DNA of 64,000 nt. Source: JADJSS01 sp964490845 (GTDB taxonomy: Bacteria; Bacteroidota; Bacteroidia; Chitinophagales; JADIYW01). Position 1 is the first letter of the stretch; every line of letters starts with the position of its first letter. The translations under genes were made by a program, and so were the position numbers. The notes beneath the pieces were generated by a model. That model made no database searches. It was not told the DNA's origin and was given only the letters and a program-made list of their open reading frames with translations. Below, piece by piece: positions 8,841 to 18,296 of the stretch. The stretch spans positions 124,001 through 188,000 of the forward strand of contig CAZBED010000004.1 in the NCBI GenBank assembly GCA_964490845.1. The letters run 5' to 3'.

Positions 8841-9308
8841 ATGAGTCAGCCTGCATTTAAAAGAAATATTATAATCGCCATTCTGGCGGTCATTGCCTGC
8901 CTGTTTTTTATTATTGGACTGTTGTATGCTTCCTGTCTTACGGTGACAAAGAATCCGGGCAACTTCCCACCTTTTGTAAATACCGCTGTGTTGGCTATCG
9001 GAGGCTATTTAGCCGTAAATGCGGGTGTTGTGCTGGGGTTTACTTTCAAATCATCTGATACCAAGTATTCCATCAAATCCAACTGGAACCCATTTACCAC
9101 ACTCCGCGACCCCGGACCTGAAAATATACAGATTCTCGCCTGCTATTTTTACTTATTAGGGCTGTTGATTGCCATCATAACCTATGCATATGCAGGTTTC
9201 CCAACTAATAATCCTGAAAAATGTGTCCCATTGATTGAGAGCCTTTCTAATACATTCATAGGAGTTATTGCAGGTGCATTGGGTGTTGCATTAAGAGGTA
9301 AATCATAA
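8841..9308 (+). CDS. Small membrane protein of unknown function
   Basis: A 155-residue protein with about four hydrophobic stretches: about 10-32 (IIIAILAVIACLFFIIGLLY), about 46-66, about 95-115 and a weaker one near the C-terminus. I do not recognise a family. It has no catalytic-looking motif. It precedes the hybrid histidine kinase by 32 bases on the same strand and may be co-transcribed with it. That would fit a membrane partner for a kinase with no membrane segment of its own, but this is inference. Confidence 0.6.
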   Translation: MSQPAFKRNIIIAILAVIACLFFIIGLLYASCLTVTKNPGNFPPFVNTAVLAIGGYLAVNAGVVLGFTFKSSDTKYSIKSNWNPFTTLRDPGPENIQILACYFYLLGLLIAIITYAYAGFPTNNPEKCVPLIESLSNTFIGVIAGALGVALRGKS

Positions 9309-9340
9309 TTTGTAAGAATCTATATTCCCGTAAAACCCGA

Positions 9341-11530
9341 ATGAATACTATCATTTCTACCATAGAGCAGGCTGAAGATTACATCAGGAACCTGAAACGC
9401 TCCAACAACAATTGGGTAAGTGATGAGACGATGTTAGACCGGCTGGAAACAACACGGACTTTAATAGAAAAGCACCAGCGCGAAGATCTGTTACCCTATT
9501 GGGGCGTAAACGCCTGCTTGTATCATATCGATAAAGGTGAATTCGGACTAGCCTGGGAAAATGCCGAACTGGCGGAAAAATACGCAGAAAAATACAGTAA
9601 TTATGAATGCATTTTAAATGCATTAAGTTTGCAATACCGCGTTCAGCGTTTCTTAGGAAACTTGGAAAGAGCACAGGAAATTGTAAATAAACAGATAGAA
9701 ATAGCCCTGCTGTACAAAGACCCTCATTTAATTGGAAGTGCTTATTTAAATCAAGGTGCATTATTTCATAGACTAGGACTGAAAGAAGATTGCATAGAGG
9801 CAAATGAAGAAGCAATCTTCAATATTAAAAAATCTAGAGAAACCTACTATATTTCTATGTTTCAGCTTGCCTATTCAGGAATGCTTTTAGACTTTGGTAT
9901 GCTGGATAAAGCAGATAAGTATTTGCAAGATGGTTATGCCATTGCTTTTGAACAAAGCTATATCCACCAACAGGCGTTGGCAAAATCCAACTTTGGGTTT
10001 CTTTACCAATTACAAAACAAAGAGGAACTTTCCGTTCAGGCTTTTTACGAATGTATAGCATTATATACACAACTCAATAATACTTCAGATGCCATAATGG
10101 GTAAGATTATGCTGGCAGATGCATTAGTTCATTTTAACCGAACTGATGAAGCGGAAAAAATCATGAAAGAGACGATTGAATTTTCAGAAAAAAACCAGTT
10201 AAAATACAATCTGATTGGCACCTATGATGCACTTGCCAACCTGTATGAAAAAAATGGAAATTATAAGGAATCCTTGTATTACCTGAGACAACTTATCAGA
10301 GTAAAAGAGGAATATCTGAATAATGAGTCTGAAAAACGTATCCGTAACTTGGAAATGATGCAAAAGGTGAATATCCTAAAAATGGAAAAAGCCACTGCAG
10401 AACAGCTTGCCCATGCCAAGCATGATTTTCTGGCCAATATGAGCCATGAAATCCGAACACCGATTAACAGCATCCTTGGAATTTGTTATTTATTGCAACA
10501 GCAATCGCTGAATGACCTGCAACAAAATTACATCCACCGTTTACAGCGTTCCGGTGAGGGCTTGCTCGGTATTGTGAACGATATACTGGATATCTCCAAG
10601 ATTGAATCCGGAAAAATGGAATTAGTGCTGCAACCGTTTTCTCTTCAGAACCTGGTTCAGGATATTTATAATGCACTGGAGCCAAAAGCCAATGAAAAGG
10701 GAATTCTGTTAAAAACAATTTTATCTACAGAAAGTGATTTATTGCTTATGGGAGACCCTGTTCGCATGTATCAGGTGTTGCTCAATTTGGTATCCAATGC
10801 CATCAAGTTTACGCCGGCTGGAAGCGTTACAATGGAAGTAAGAACAGCGGCAACAAATCAAGAAAAATTGATTATTGAGTTTATCATTTCAGATACCGGT
10901 ATCGGTATTGCGCAGGAAAAAATTAACCGCATTTTTGAAAGATACGAACAGGCAGATGCCAGTATTAAAAACACTTTTGGTGGAACAGGTTTGGGGCTCT
11001 CAATATCTAGGAAGATTATAGAACTGATGCAGGGAATCATTCACGTAAAGAGTGAACACGGTAAAGGAACAGAATTTATCGTCACCATCCCGTTTGAAAC
11101 CGACCATAACCCTATAAAATCTCCGGAAATTACAGCGGTGCTTCCTAAGGAATTGCTGGACAATAAACGAATTCTGATTGCTGACGACAATGAAGAAAAC
11201 CGCCTCGTGGCTAAAGAAATCCTGTTACACTTTAACACAAGCATTGAGCTATTTGAAGCAGCTAACGGACAAGAAGTGTTGGACATTTTAGAAAAAAATG
11301 CGGTTGATGTCATCTTTATAGACTTGGATATGCCTGTTCTAAATGGAATAGAAACAATCTTTGAGATCAGAAAACAATCAGCTTATAAAAATATTCCTGT
11401 TATTGGAAACACGGCATCATTATCAACGTTATCCAGAGAAGAAATGTTGGCATACGGCTTTGATGATTTTTTAAGCAAACCTTATAAAGCAACTGATCTT
11501 ATCCAAATAATCATTTCAAAATCAAAATAA
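9341..11530 (+). CDS. Soluble TPR hybrid histidine kinase with receiver domain
   Basis: A 729-residue signalling protein with no signal peptide or membrane segment. Residues about 1-330 form helical TPR-like repeats, followed by a short coiled coil. The dimerisation/phosphoacceptor box is HDFLANMSHEIRTPINSILG with His369. The ATPase domain has N (NLVSNAIKFTP), G1 (DTGIGI) and G2 (GGTGLGLSI) boxes. A receiver domain follows (about 610-729) with acidic pocket ADDNEEN, phosphoacceptor Asp661 in FIDLDMP, and the conserved Lys in LSKPYK. It senses an internal or protein-delivered signal through the TPRs. No DNA-binding output is present, so a phosphorelay partner must lie elsewhere. Its 3' end overlaps the convergent gene by 9 bases. 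Confidence 0.93.
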   Translation: MNTIISTIEQAEDYIRNLKRSNNNWVSDETMLDRLETTRTLIEKHQREDLLPYWGVNACLYHIDKGEFGLAWENAELAEKYAEKYSNYECILNALSLQYRVQRFLGNLERAQEIVNKQIEIALLYKDPHLIGSAYLNQGALFHRLGLKEDCIEANEEAIFNIKKSRETYYISMFQLAYSGMLLDFGMLDKADKYLQDGYAIAFEQSYIHQQALAKSNFGFLYQLQNKEELSVQAFYECIALYTQLNNTSDAIMGKIMLADALVHFNRTDEAEKIMKETIEFSEKNQLKYNLIGTYDALANLYEKNGNYKESLYYLRQLIRVKEEYLNNESEKRIRNLEMMQKVNILKMEKATAEQLAHAKHDFLANMSHEIRTPINSILGICYLLQQQSLNDLQQNYIHRLQRSGEGLLGIVNDILDISKIESGKMELVLQPFSLQNLVQDIYNALEPKANEKGILLKTILSTESDLLLMGDPVRMYQVLLNLVSNAIKFTPAGSVTMEVRTAATNQEKLIIEFIISDTGIGIAQEKINRIFERYEQADASIKNTFGGTGLGLSISRKIIELMQGIIHVKSEHGKGTEFIVTIPFETDHNPIKSPEITAVLPKELLDNKRILIADDNEENRLVAKEILLHFNTSIELFEAANGQEVLDILEKNAVDVIFIDLDMPVLNGIETIFEIRKQSAYKNIPVIGNTASLSTLSREEMLAYGFDDFLSKPYKATDLIQIIISKSK

Positions 11531-13000
11531 GCTCTTTATTCCATCTTCAAGCAATTTCTTATCAAACAAAAATGTGAGTTGCTTATTAATATTCAAATCA
11601 ATTTCAATTATGTTTCTGGTATAAGGCATTAATAATTCAAAGCAAAAAAAATTATCTGAATTATAAATAGTCGATTGAAAATAGATAGGAAGAAAATACG
11701 AAACCTTAATTCCACTAGTATATGTGTATGCAATACCCTTAAAATATTCGGAATTGTTAAAATATGAATTATAAGGTAAAGCACCATTTCTTTTTTCAAA
11801 ATCATATACTTGTATCTCATTCGTTCTGTTATTAATCTTTACCATAAATCCTATATGAGAGCCATAATTGATATCAAATTTGCTTTTATTATCTAATTTA
11901 TTAATTCGTTTAATAATCTCATCCTCAAAATTGACTAAATCGGTTAAATCAAATTTTATTCTCTTTTTATTTGCTAACGTTGCAATTACTACTCTTTTGC
12001 AGGCATATCCGTATTTGTAAATAAATATTCCAGAATTATTCATAATGCAATTGTCATTACACAATTTCCAGACATTATCTTCAATTTTTTTAACTGAATA
12101 AACCGGTAATTTATAAAATTGTGCAGCCAAAGTAGCATCTGTTTTATTAAACCAATTATTAGCAAATGGGAAAGGAAATTGTTCGTGATCACCACCTTTA
12201 TACTCATCCATTAAAAGAAATAAGCCATGAGAAAGCTCATGTAAAAATGTTCCAAATGAATAATACTCAGAAGTTGAATATTTATTCCCAATTGGTCCAG
12301 TAGTCCTGTCTCTGTCACTAACGGAGTGTAATATCATTTTCGATTGTGCAAAACTTATATTTTTACTGTTTCTCGGCTTCGTGTAAATACGATAGTCTGA
12401 AGGAACAGGATTAACATAGAAATTAAGCAAATTCCTGAATTTTCTTAATAATGATTCTTTTTGAATGGAATTATGAATTATAGAACAAACATGATCATAG
12501 AACTTAATCTGTAATTTTTCACACTCATTGGCATTTATATCTTGCTTACAAACCATTTCAAAATCAGGTATAATGACACAATTCATTGCCACGTTCCTAT
12601 TTGAGACTATATAGACAGGAACAGGAAGGCATTCAGACGAATCCGATTGAATAGCTTTAAAATATGGTCTTGAAACAAAACTAACTGAATGCTGATAACT
12701 GTATTTTGAGTAAAACACTTTAAAAATATAATTTATATATTTATTCTCTGGATAAATCTCTGATTTCTTGTAAAGGATTGGAAAAACTAAATCATTTCGT
12801 GACCACGAATTTAATTCAATATAATTTGGATTAACAACGGGATTCCCGTCGTCATCAATATCAAAAACGGCTTCTAATAAAACAATCCTTTTTACAGGAC
12901 CACCCCCAACTTTATCCAGATAAAATGTAACATACTCCTTGTCATCTTCCTTACTGGAAGGATAAAAAGGATAGTGTATGGCTATTGTTTCAGGTGCCAA
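11522..13000 (-). CDS. M64-like putative zinc metallopeptidase
   Basis: A 492-residue protein without signal peptide. Residues 254-267 read HELSHGLFLLMDEY. The spacing H-E-x2-H-x6-D-E-Y is exactly that of the M64 (IgA-peptidase) zinc site, with zinc ligands His254, His258 and Asp265 and catalytic Glu255. Downstream NKTDATLAAQF and CNDNCIMNN recall the M64 substrate-side loop and Met-turn. Flanking regions are beta-rich and unfamiliar. The start is TTG at 13000, because an in-frame stop lies two codons upstream and no ATG appears for over 150 codons. It follows the 168-residue gene by 26 bases. Both are clearly more AT-rich than their neighbours, suggesting transfer. Full assignment to M64 is uncertain. 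Confidence 0.65.
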   Translation of the reverse strand: MAPETIAIHYPFYPSSKEDDKEYVTFYLDKVGGGPVKRIVLLEAVFDIDDDGNPVVNPNYIELNSWSRNDLVFPILYKKSEIYPENKYINYIFKVFYSKYSYQHSVSFVSRPYFKAIQSDSSECLPVPVYIVSNRNVAMNCVIIPDFEMVCKQDINANECEKLQIKFYDHVCSIIHNSIQKESLLRKFRNLLNFYVNPVPSDYRIYTKPRNSKNISFAQSKMILHSVSDRDRTTGPIGNKYSTSEYYSFGTFLHELSHGLFLLMDEYKGGDHEQFPFPFANNWFNKTDATLAAQFYKLPVYSVKKIEDNVWKLCNDNCIMNNSGIFIYKYGYACKRVVIATLANKKRIKFDLTDLVNFEDEIIKRINKLDNKSKFDINYGSHIGFMVKINNRTNEIQVYDFEKRNGALPYNSYFNNSEYFKGIAYTYTSGIKVSYFLPIYFQSTIYNSDNFFCFELLMPYTRNIIEIDLNINKQLTFLFDKKLLEDGIKSLF

Positions 13001-13026
13001 AAATTAATTATCAAAATAATTAAAAA

Positions 13027-13533
13027 CTATTTTTTTCTATTATTCGTCTTTTTAGGAACAGGTTTAAACATATTATTAGGCGGCTCTGGTGAACCTCCAC
13101 CAATAATAATGGAGTTTTTGGTAACAGCCTTTGATTGTTTAAATTTTGATCCTGAATATTTCATCGTTGGATTCGGTTCAAAATATGAAATTCGTACTGT
13201 TTTAATTCCATTAGGTTTAGCCCACGTTCCATTTCCTAAATAATCGGCAACATCAAACCTGAACCTGATTCTGTTACTATGAATTTTATCTTCATCATCA
13301 CCGGGTTCATCATAAACACAGAAAACGACAAACATAAAATAATTTAAACCACTTGTTTCTATATATCCAATTGTTTGAGCCGAGGCTGAGAATTTAATTT
13401 TTTCTCTTCCCAAAGCAGGCGTTGCAGGATCTGGACCAACACCATCTTTAAGTTTTACAAAAAACTTGTAGCCACTAGGAATTGCTGAACCTGTGTCATT
13501 AATAAAAATAAATTTGATTGCTTCGATTGCCAT
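13027..13533 (-). CDS. Hypothetical protein, first gene of the M64-like cassette
   Basis: A 168-residue soluble protein with no signal peptide and no family I recognise. It is probably mostly beta strand for residues 1-120 (alternating hydrophobic stretches such as AIKFIFIND, YKFFVKLKD and NYFMFVVFCVYDE). The C-terminal tail is low-complexity and basic (GGGSPEPPNN, then KPVPKKTNNRKK). It is probably co-transcribed with the M64-like gene. An acidic/beta domain upstream of a peptidase could be a substrate, inhibitor or adaptor; nothing in the sequence decides this. Low GC matches its partner. Confidence 0.6.
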   Translation of the reverse strand: MAIEAIKFIFINDTGSAIPSGYKFFVKLKDGVGPDPATPALGREKIKFSASAQTIGYIETSGLNYFMFVVFCVYDEPGDDEDKIHSNRIRFRFDVADYLGNGTWAKPNGIKTVRISYFEPNPTMKYSGSKFKQSKAVTKNSIIIGGGSPEPPNNMFKPVPKKTNNRKK

Positions 13534-13581
13534 AATTTTAGATTTTATAGTTTTAAATATAGTATCTATTTTTTAACCATG

Positions 13582-13589
13582 CAAATATA
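13582..13589 (-). promoter_or_regulatory. -7 promoter box of the M64-like cassette
   Basis: The minus strand reads TATATTTG, a perfect TAnnTTTG element, 48 bases upstream of the ATG of the 168-residue gene. It indicates that the two-gene cassette has its own promoter rather than being read from the P5C dehydrogenase gene upstream. Confidence 0.5.
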
Positions 13590-13651
13590 TTTACCTTATC
13601 GTAAGAATAATTTACAAATGTTTAAAAGGTAGTTGTATTGAGTAAGCGGTA

Positions 13652-15283
13652 TTACTCCTCGTTCATATACGGGTAAGTATAGTACTTCGGCGGCACAAAG
13701 TTTTCTTTTACGGTGCGCGGAGAAATCCAGCGAAGCAGGTTCAGTTTGCTGCCGGCTTTGTCGTTCGTGCCGCTCTTTCGGGCGCCGCCGAACGGTTGTT
13801 GGCCAACTACAGCACCGGTGCATTTGTCATTCACATAGAAATTACCGGCACAGTTGGTTAATGCGCATTTCATTTTTTCCAATGCATAAACATCCTGTGC
13901 TATAATAGCTCCGGTCAGTGCATATCCGGAAGTAGTGTCAATTAAGTGTAATACCTCATCGAATGTTTCATCCTCGTACACGAAAATCGTAAGCACCGGC
14001 CCGAAAATCTCTTCCACCATCGTCACGGATTTCGGGTCTTTGGTCAGTATAACGGTCGGTTCAATGAAATAGCCCTTTTTCTTATCATACCCGCCGCCGT
14101 ACATAATGATATTATTCGGATTGGCTTTAGCCTGATCTATATATTTCGTAATACGTCTGTAAGCATCCTCTGAAATAACCGCCCCCATAAAGGTGGAAAA
14201 ATCTTCCGTATTACCCACTTTAAACGTTTTTAAAGCTTCATACATCTTCTCCCAGGTTTTATCCCACAATGATTTTGGAATATACGCCCGAGAACAGGCG
14301 GAACATTTCTGTCCCTGATATTCAAACGCCCCTCTTAAAATCGCAGTTGAAAAAATATCAATATCTGCGGAAGGATGAGCCAGCGTAAAATCTTTTCCAC
14401 CGGTCTCTCCTACTATTCTGGGGTAGGTCTTGTAGGTGTCTATATTATGTCCTATCATCTTCCAGAGTTCCTGGAACACAAATGTTGAACCGGTAAAATG
14501 CACCCCTGCGAAGTCAGGATGCGACAAAATGATTTTAGACGTTTCGATAGGTTCCGTATAAATCAGATTTATGACACCATCCGGCAATCCTGCTTCTTTA
14601 AAAATCTCCATAATCGTCCAGGCTGAATAGATTTGAAAATGGGAGGGCTTCCAGACCACCACATTCCCCATCATAGCAGGTGCTGCACACAGGTTGCCTG
14701 CAATTGCAGTAAAGTTGAACGGTGTAATGGCATACACAAATCCTTCCAAAGGGCGGTATTCCACCGTGTTGCGAATGCCGGAAACTGAAATCGGCTGGTC
14801 ACCATAGATTTCATTGGCATAATAGACGTTGAAACGCAGGAAATCTGCCAGTTCACAGGCTGCATCTATCTCAGCCTGAAATACATTCTTAGACTGCCCC
14901 AGCATGGTAGCTGCATTGATACTCGCCCGGTAAGGTCCTGAAATCAAATCGGCAGCTTTCAGAAAAATGGCTGAACGGTCTTCCCAGGGTGTAGCCGCCC
15001 ATTTCGTTCTCGCATTCAAACAGGATTCAATGGCGGCATGTACATCCTTGCCGTTACCTTGATGGATGTGGGCAATTTTATGGTTCAACTCATGCGGCGG
15101 AAACAAATCCAAGGTATTATTACTTCTGATTTCTTTGCCGTGAATCACCTGAGGAATGTCATAAACTGTATTTTTTCTCCGCTTCAATTCATCTTTCAGC
15201 GCTGCGCGTTCCTTGCTGCCCGGCAGATAGCCGAGGATTGGTTCATTTTGGGGAAGGGCAATCTTTAATACTTTATTGGACAT
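13652..15283 (-). CDS. pruA: Delta-1-pyrroline-5-carboxylate dehydrogenase
   Basis: A 543-residue aldehyde dehydrogenase of the ALDH4 type. It oxidises L-glutamate 5-semialdehyde (from proline) to glutamate with NAD+. The catalytic Cys lies in GQKCSACSRAY, the general-base Glu in VGETGGKDF, and the cofactor region in FTGSTFVF. The C-terminal PFGGARKSGTNDKAG is typical of P5C dehydrogenases rather than general aldehyde dehydrogenases. It is a stand-alone enzyme, not a PutA fusion; no proline dehydrogenase is seen nearby. Confidence 0.93.
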   Translation of the reverse strand: MSNKVLKIALPQNEPILGYLPGSKERAALKDELKRRKNTVYDIPQVIHGKEIRSNNTLDLFPPHELNHKIAHIHQGNGKDVHAAIESCLNARTKWAATPWEDRSAIFLKAADLISGPYRASINAATMLGQSKNVFQAEIDAACELADFLRFNVYYANEIYGDQPISVSGIRNTVEYRPLEGFVYAITPFNFTAIAGNLCAAPAMMGNVVVWKPSHFQIYSAWTIMEIFKEAGLPDGVINLIYTEPIETSKIILSHPDFAGVHFTGSTFVFQELWKMIGHNIDTYKTYPRIVGETGGKDFTLAHPSADIDIFSTAILRGAFEYQGQKCSACSRAYIPKSLWDKTWEKMYEALKTFKVGNTEDFSTFMGAVISEDAYRRITKYIDQAKANPNNIIMYGGGYDKKKGYFIEPTVILTKDPKSVTMVEEIFGPVLTIFVYEDETFDEVLHLIDTTSGYALTGAIIAQDVYALEKMKCALTNCAGNFYVNDKCTGAVVGQQPFGGARKSGTNDKAGSKLNLLRWISPRTVKENFVPPKYYTYPYMNEE

Positions 15284-15316
15284 AGTACCTTATTTTGAAT
15301 AACTTAATACATAAAA

Positions 15317-15324
15317 CAAAGTTA
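15317..15324 (-). promoter_or_regulatory. -7 promoter box of pruA
   Basis: The minus strand reads TAACTTTG, a perfect TAnnTTTG element, 33 bases upstream of the pruA ATG. Confidence 0.5.
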
Positions 15325-15410
15325 GTAATTTATAGTGGAATACGTCTCGGTAGAATGCCTGTCTGGTAAGTTATACTAGACGTCCGTTTTTTATTGTTTA
15401 TAAAATCTGA

Positions 15411-17039
15411 TTATTCATTTCTAAAGAACACTACACCGTTGTATTCTTTTTCAAAATCTTTCAGATTCCTGGTTATTATTTCAGGTGTATATTCCAATTG
15501 ACTATTAAAATAATCGTCGACTTTTTCTATCAGGGTATTTATTTCCGGACGATCGAAATACAAGCGCCCTGTTCTGCGAATCAGAAAATCAGAAGCATTC
15601 ATGGTTAGCTCATTTTCCAGACAGTATTCTGCTTCTGCCAAAATCAAATCATTTTTAAAATTGGTTTGTGCAGATGCCAGCACATATTGCGTATTGCTTC
15701 CATATTTCAACACCAGGTCATATACATCATCCAGGTAAAACTGTTTAAAATCTTCCTGTAGTTCTCGGGCGAATTCAGCCGGGTATTTATCGAGATTGCC
15801 GCCACTAAGTTCAATTTTATCGGTAATACAGGGCTGGAATGTTCTACCTTCTTCCAGTTTGAGCTGCTTGCAAACTACATTGACCGAGCGTTCTGCCATC
15901 TTGCGGAATCCGGTTAATTTACCTCCTGCTATAGAAATCAACCCCGAATCAGAAATGAAAATTTCATCTTTCCTAGATAAATCAGACGGTGATTTTCCCT
16001 CTTCATGAATCAGCGGACGCAAACCTGCCCAGCTGGATTCCACATCATTAATATGCAGAGAAGCACTTGGAAACATAAAATTGGCAGCATCAAGAACATA
16101 CTGAACATCTTCCCGGGTGGCAAACGGAAAATCAGTATCTTCATTATAATTGGTATCCGTAGTGCCAATATAGACTTTCCGGCCACGAGGAATGGCAAAT
16201 ATCATCCTGCCATCCTGTACATCAAAATATACAGCCTGATGTATCGACAGTTTATCTTTTGATATCACGATATGAATGCCTTTAGTAAGATGCAGCCTTT
16301 TTTTATTGAGTGATTTGTCTTTTTTCCTTAATACATCCACCCACGGGCCACAGGCATTGATGACTTTTTTAGCTTTGATATAAAATGTCTTTCTGCTTAA
16401 AACATCTCTGCACATTGCACCTGCAATCTTATTGCTTGCATTATGGGTAAAGGACTCAAAAGAAACATAATTGATACACAATGCGCCCCGTTCCACCGCC
16501 GATTTCATAACTTCAATCGTCAAGCGCGCATCATCACTCCTGTATTCCACATACATACCGCCGCCTTTCAGGATATCCTGATTTAGAAGGGGTTCCTTTT
16601 CCAGCGTTTCCTCTTTGGAGAGCATATTTCTGCGCTCTTCTTTTTCTACGCCCGCCAGACGGTCATAAACATACAACCCCAAAGATGTGGAATACTTCCC
16701 TAACGATCCGCCTTCAACAATCGGCAGCAGCATACGCTCAGGAATAACTATATGTGGTGCATTTTTATATAAAATAGAACGCTCCTGGCCTACCTCCCGC
16801 ACGATACCGAATTCCAGTTGCTTGAGGTAGCGTAACCCTCCATGAATTAATTTGGTGGAACGAGAACTGGTGCCGGATGCAAAGTCTGACTTTTCAATCA
16901 AACATACTTTTAATCCACGTGTAATAGCATCTAACGCAATGCCGGCACCTGTTATGCCGCCGCCTATAACCAATAAGTCAAATGAATCGTTTTGCAGTTG
17001 CTGAATATACCGGGTTCTGTTACGTGCGGAAAAGGGCAT
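15411..17039 (-). CDS. glpD: FAD-dependent glycerol-3-phosphate dehydrogenase
   Basis: A 542-residue flavoenzyme oxidising sn-glycerol 3-phosphate to dihydroxyacetone phosphate and feeding electrons to the quinone pool at the membrane. The FAD-binding motif is DLLVIGGGITGAGIALDA at residues about 19-36. It is followed by the ASGTSSRSTKLIHGGLRYL segment typical of GlpD, and by the C-terminal helical DAO_C domain (from about 400). No glpF or glpK lies beside it. The biosynthetic counterpart gpsA is about 11 kb away. Confidence 0.93.
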   Translation of the reverse strand: MPFSARNRTRYIQQLQNDSFDLLVIGGGITGAGIALDAITRGLKVCLIEKSDFASGTSSRSTKLIHGGLRYLKQLEFGIVREVGQERSILYKNAPHIVIPERMLLPIVEGGSLGKYSTSLGLYVYDRLAGVEKEERRNMLSKEETLEKEPLLNQDILKGGGMYVEYRSDDARLTIEVMKSAVERGALCINYVSFESFTHNASNKIAGAMCRDVLSRKTFYIKAKKVINACGPWVDVLRKKDKSLNKKRLHLTKGIHIVISKDKLSIHQAVYFDVQDGRMIFAIPRGRKVYIGTTDTNYNEDTDFPFATREDVQYVLDAANFMFPSASLHINDVESSWAGLRPLIHEEGKSPSDLSRKDEIFISDSGLISIAGGKLTGFRKMAERSVNVVCKQLKLEEGRTFQPCITDKIELSGGNLDKYPAEFARELQEDFKQFYLDDVYDLVLKYGSNTQYVLASAQTNFKNDLILAEAEYCLENELTMNASDFLIRRTGRLYFDRPEINTLIEKVDDYFNSQLEYTPEIITRNLKDFEKEYNGVVFFRNE

Positions 17040-17183
17040 AAAATAACTTTACAATTTTATCTAAAGATAAGTGAAAGTGATGCAACCTTGTTTTGATTCA
17101 ACGCAAAATATTTCTTTAAATAATGTTATCTTAAACTAATTTCATCGGCATTATGAAATATAAGAAACTGAATGCAGGAAAGA

Positions 17184-18227
17184 TTATAAGGTAGCCATAT
17201 CAATCACAAACCGGTAACGAACATCTCCTTTCAGCATTCGTTCGTACGCTTCGTTTATATCTTTCATAGCAATCACTTCCACGTCACTGACTATATTATT
17301 TTCGGCACAATAATTCAGCATTTCCTGGGTTTCCGGAATACCGCCAATCAGTGAACCGGCAAAGCTTTTGCGGCCAAAAATGAGATTCATGGCAGGAATG
17401 GTAGCCGGAACCGGGGGGACACCCACGCAAACCATTGTTCCGTTTGTACGTAACAGGCTCAGGTAAAAATTATAATCATGTTCTGCAGAAACAGTGTCTA
17501 ATATAAAATCAAAATAGCCGGTGACAGATTTTATCTGCTCCGCATCTGTAGTGAGTACAAATTTGTGTGCGCCCAATTTCTTTGCATCTGCTTCTTTTGC
17601 TGCAGTATGACTCAGCATGGTGACTTCCGCACCCATCGACACGGCCAGTTTCACTGCCATGTGCCCCAAACCACCCAATCCCAATACGCCAACCCTTGTA
17701 CCGTTTCCAACTTTCCAGTGGCGCAGCGGCGAATAGGTTGTAATACCTGCACAAAGTAAGGGCGCCACTCCCTCCAGTGGCAGTTTATCAGAGATATGAA
17801 GTACAAAATCTTCGTGCGACAAAATTGATTTACTATAGCCTCCATAGGTATTACCACTGCCGTCTCTTTCCACTCCGCCATAGGTAAATACCGGACCTTC
17901 CGCACAATATTGCTCCAAACCCTGCCGACAATTATCACAGGTACGGCAACTATCCACCATACATCCGATACCGGCCAGGTCGCCCACTTTAAATCTGGTC
18001 ACTGCGGAGCCAATTGCAGTTACTCTGCCAACAATTTCATGGCCGGGAACAATAGGAAAAACGGACATGCCCCAGTCGTTACGCGCAAAATGAAGGTCGC
18101 TGTGGCAAACCCCGCAAAAGAGTATCTCTATCTGTACATCATGTGGTTTTGGATTTCGCCTGTCGATGGTATAGGGAACCAAAGGTGTGGTGGCGCTGAG
18201 CGCTGCATAAGATTTGGTAGCGGGCAT
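17184..18227 (-). CDS. Zinc-dependent NADP alcohol/aldehyde reductase (CAD/YahK type)
   Basis: A 347-residue medium-chain dehydrogenase/reductase. The catalytic zinc ligands are in FCGVCHSDLHF and GHEIVG, and the structural-zinc cysteines are in CRTCDNCRQGLEQYC. The Rossmann loop is GLGGLGHMAVKLA. The GVCHSDLHFARNDWG region is typical of cinnamyl-alcohol-dehydrogenase-like aldehyde reductases. Such enzymes reduce a broad range of aldehydes with NADPH. No pathway genes flank it, so the physiological substrate is open. Confidence 0.9.
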   Translation of the reverse strand: MPATKSYAALSATTPLVPYTIDRRNPKPHDVQIEILFCGVCHSDLHFARNDWGMSVFPIVPGHEIVGRVTAIGSAVTRFKVGDLAGIGCMVDSCRTCDNCRQGLEQYCAEGPVFTYGGVERDGSGNTYGGYSKSILSHEDFVLHISDKLPLEGVAPLLCAGITTYSPLRHWKVGNGTRVGVLGLGGLGHMAVKLAVSMGAEVTMLSHTAAKEADAKKLGAHKFVLTTDAEQIKSVTGYFDFILDTVSAEHDYNFYLSLLRTNGTMVCVGVPPVPATIPAMNLIFGRKSFAGSLIGGIPETQEMLNYCAENNIVSDVEVIAMKDINEAYERMLKGDVRYRFVIDMATL

Positions 18228-18296
18228 AGTATGTGAGTTTAATAGTTAATGATAACAATCAGTCATGATAAATATACAATAATAAGACGGATTGTT

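Noticed and set aside
11522..11530. Nine-base overlap of two convergent genes as a frameshift or assembly error
   Set aside because: Both frames end in normal stop codons and both proteins are complete at the C-terminus.
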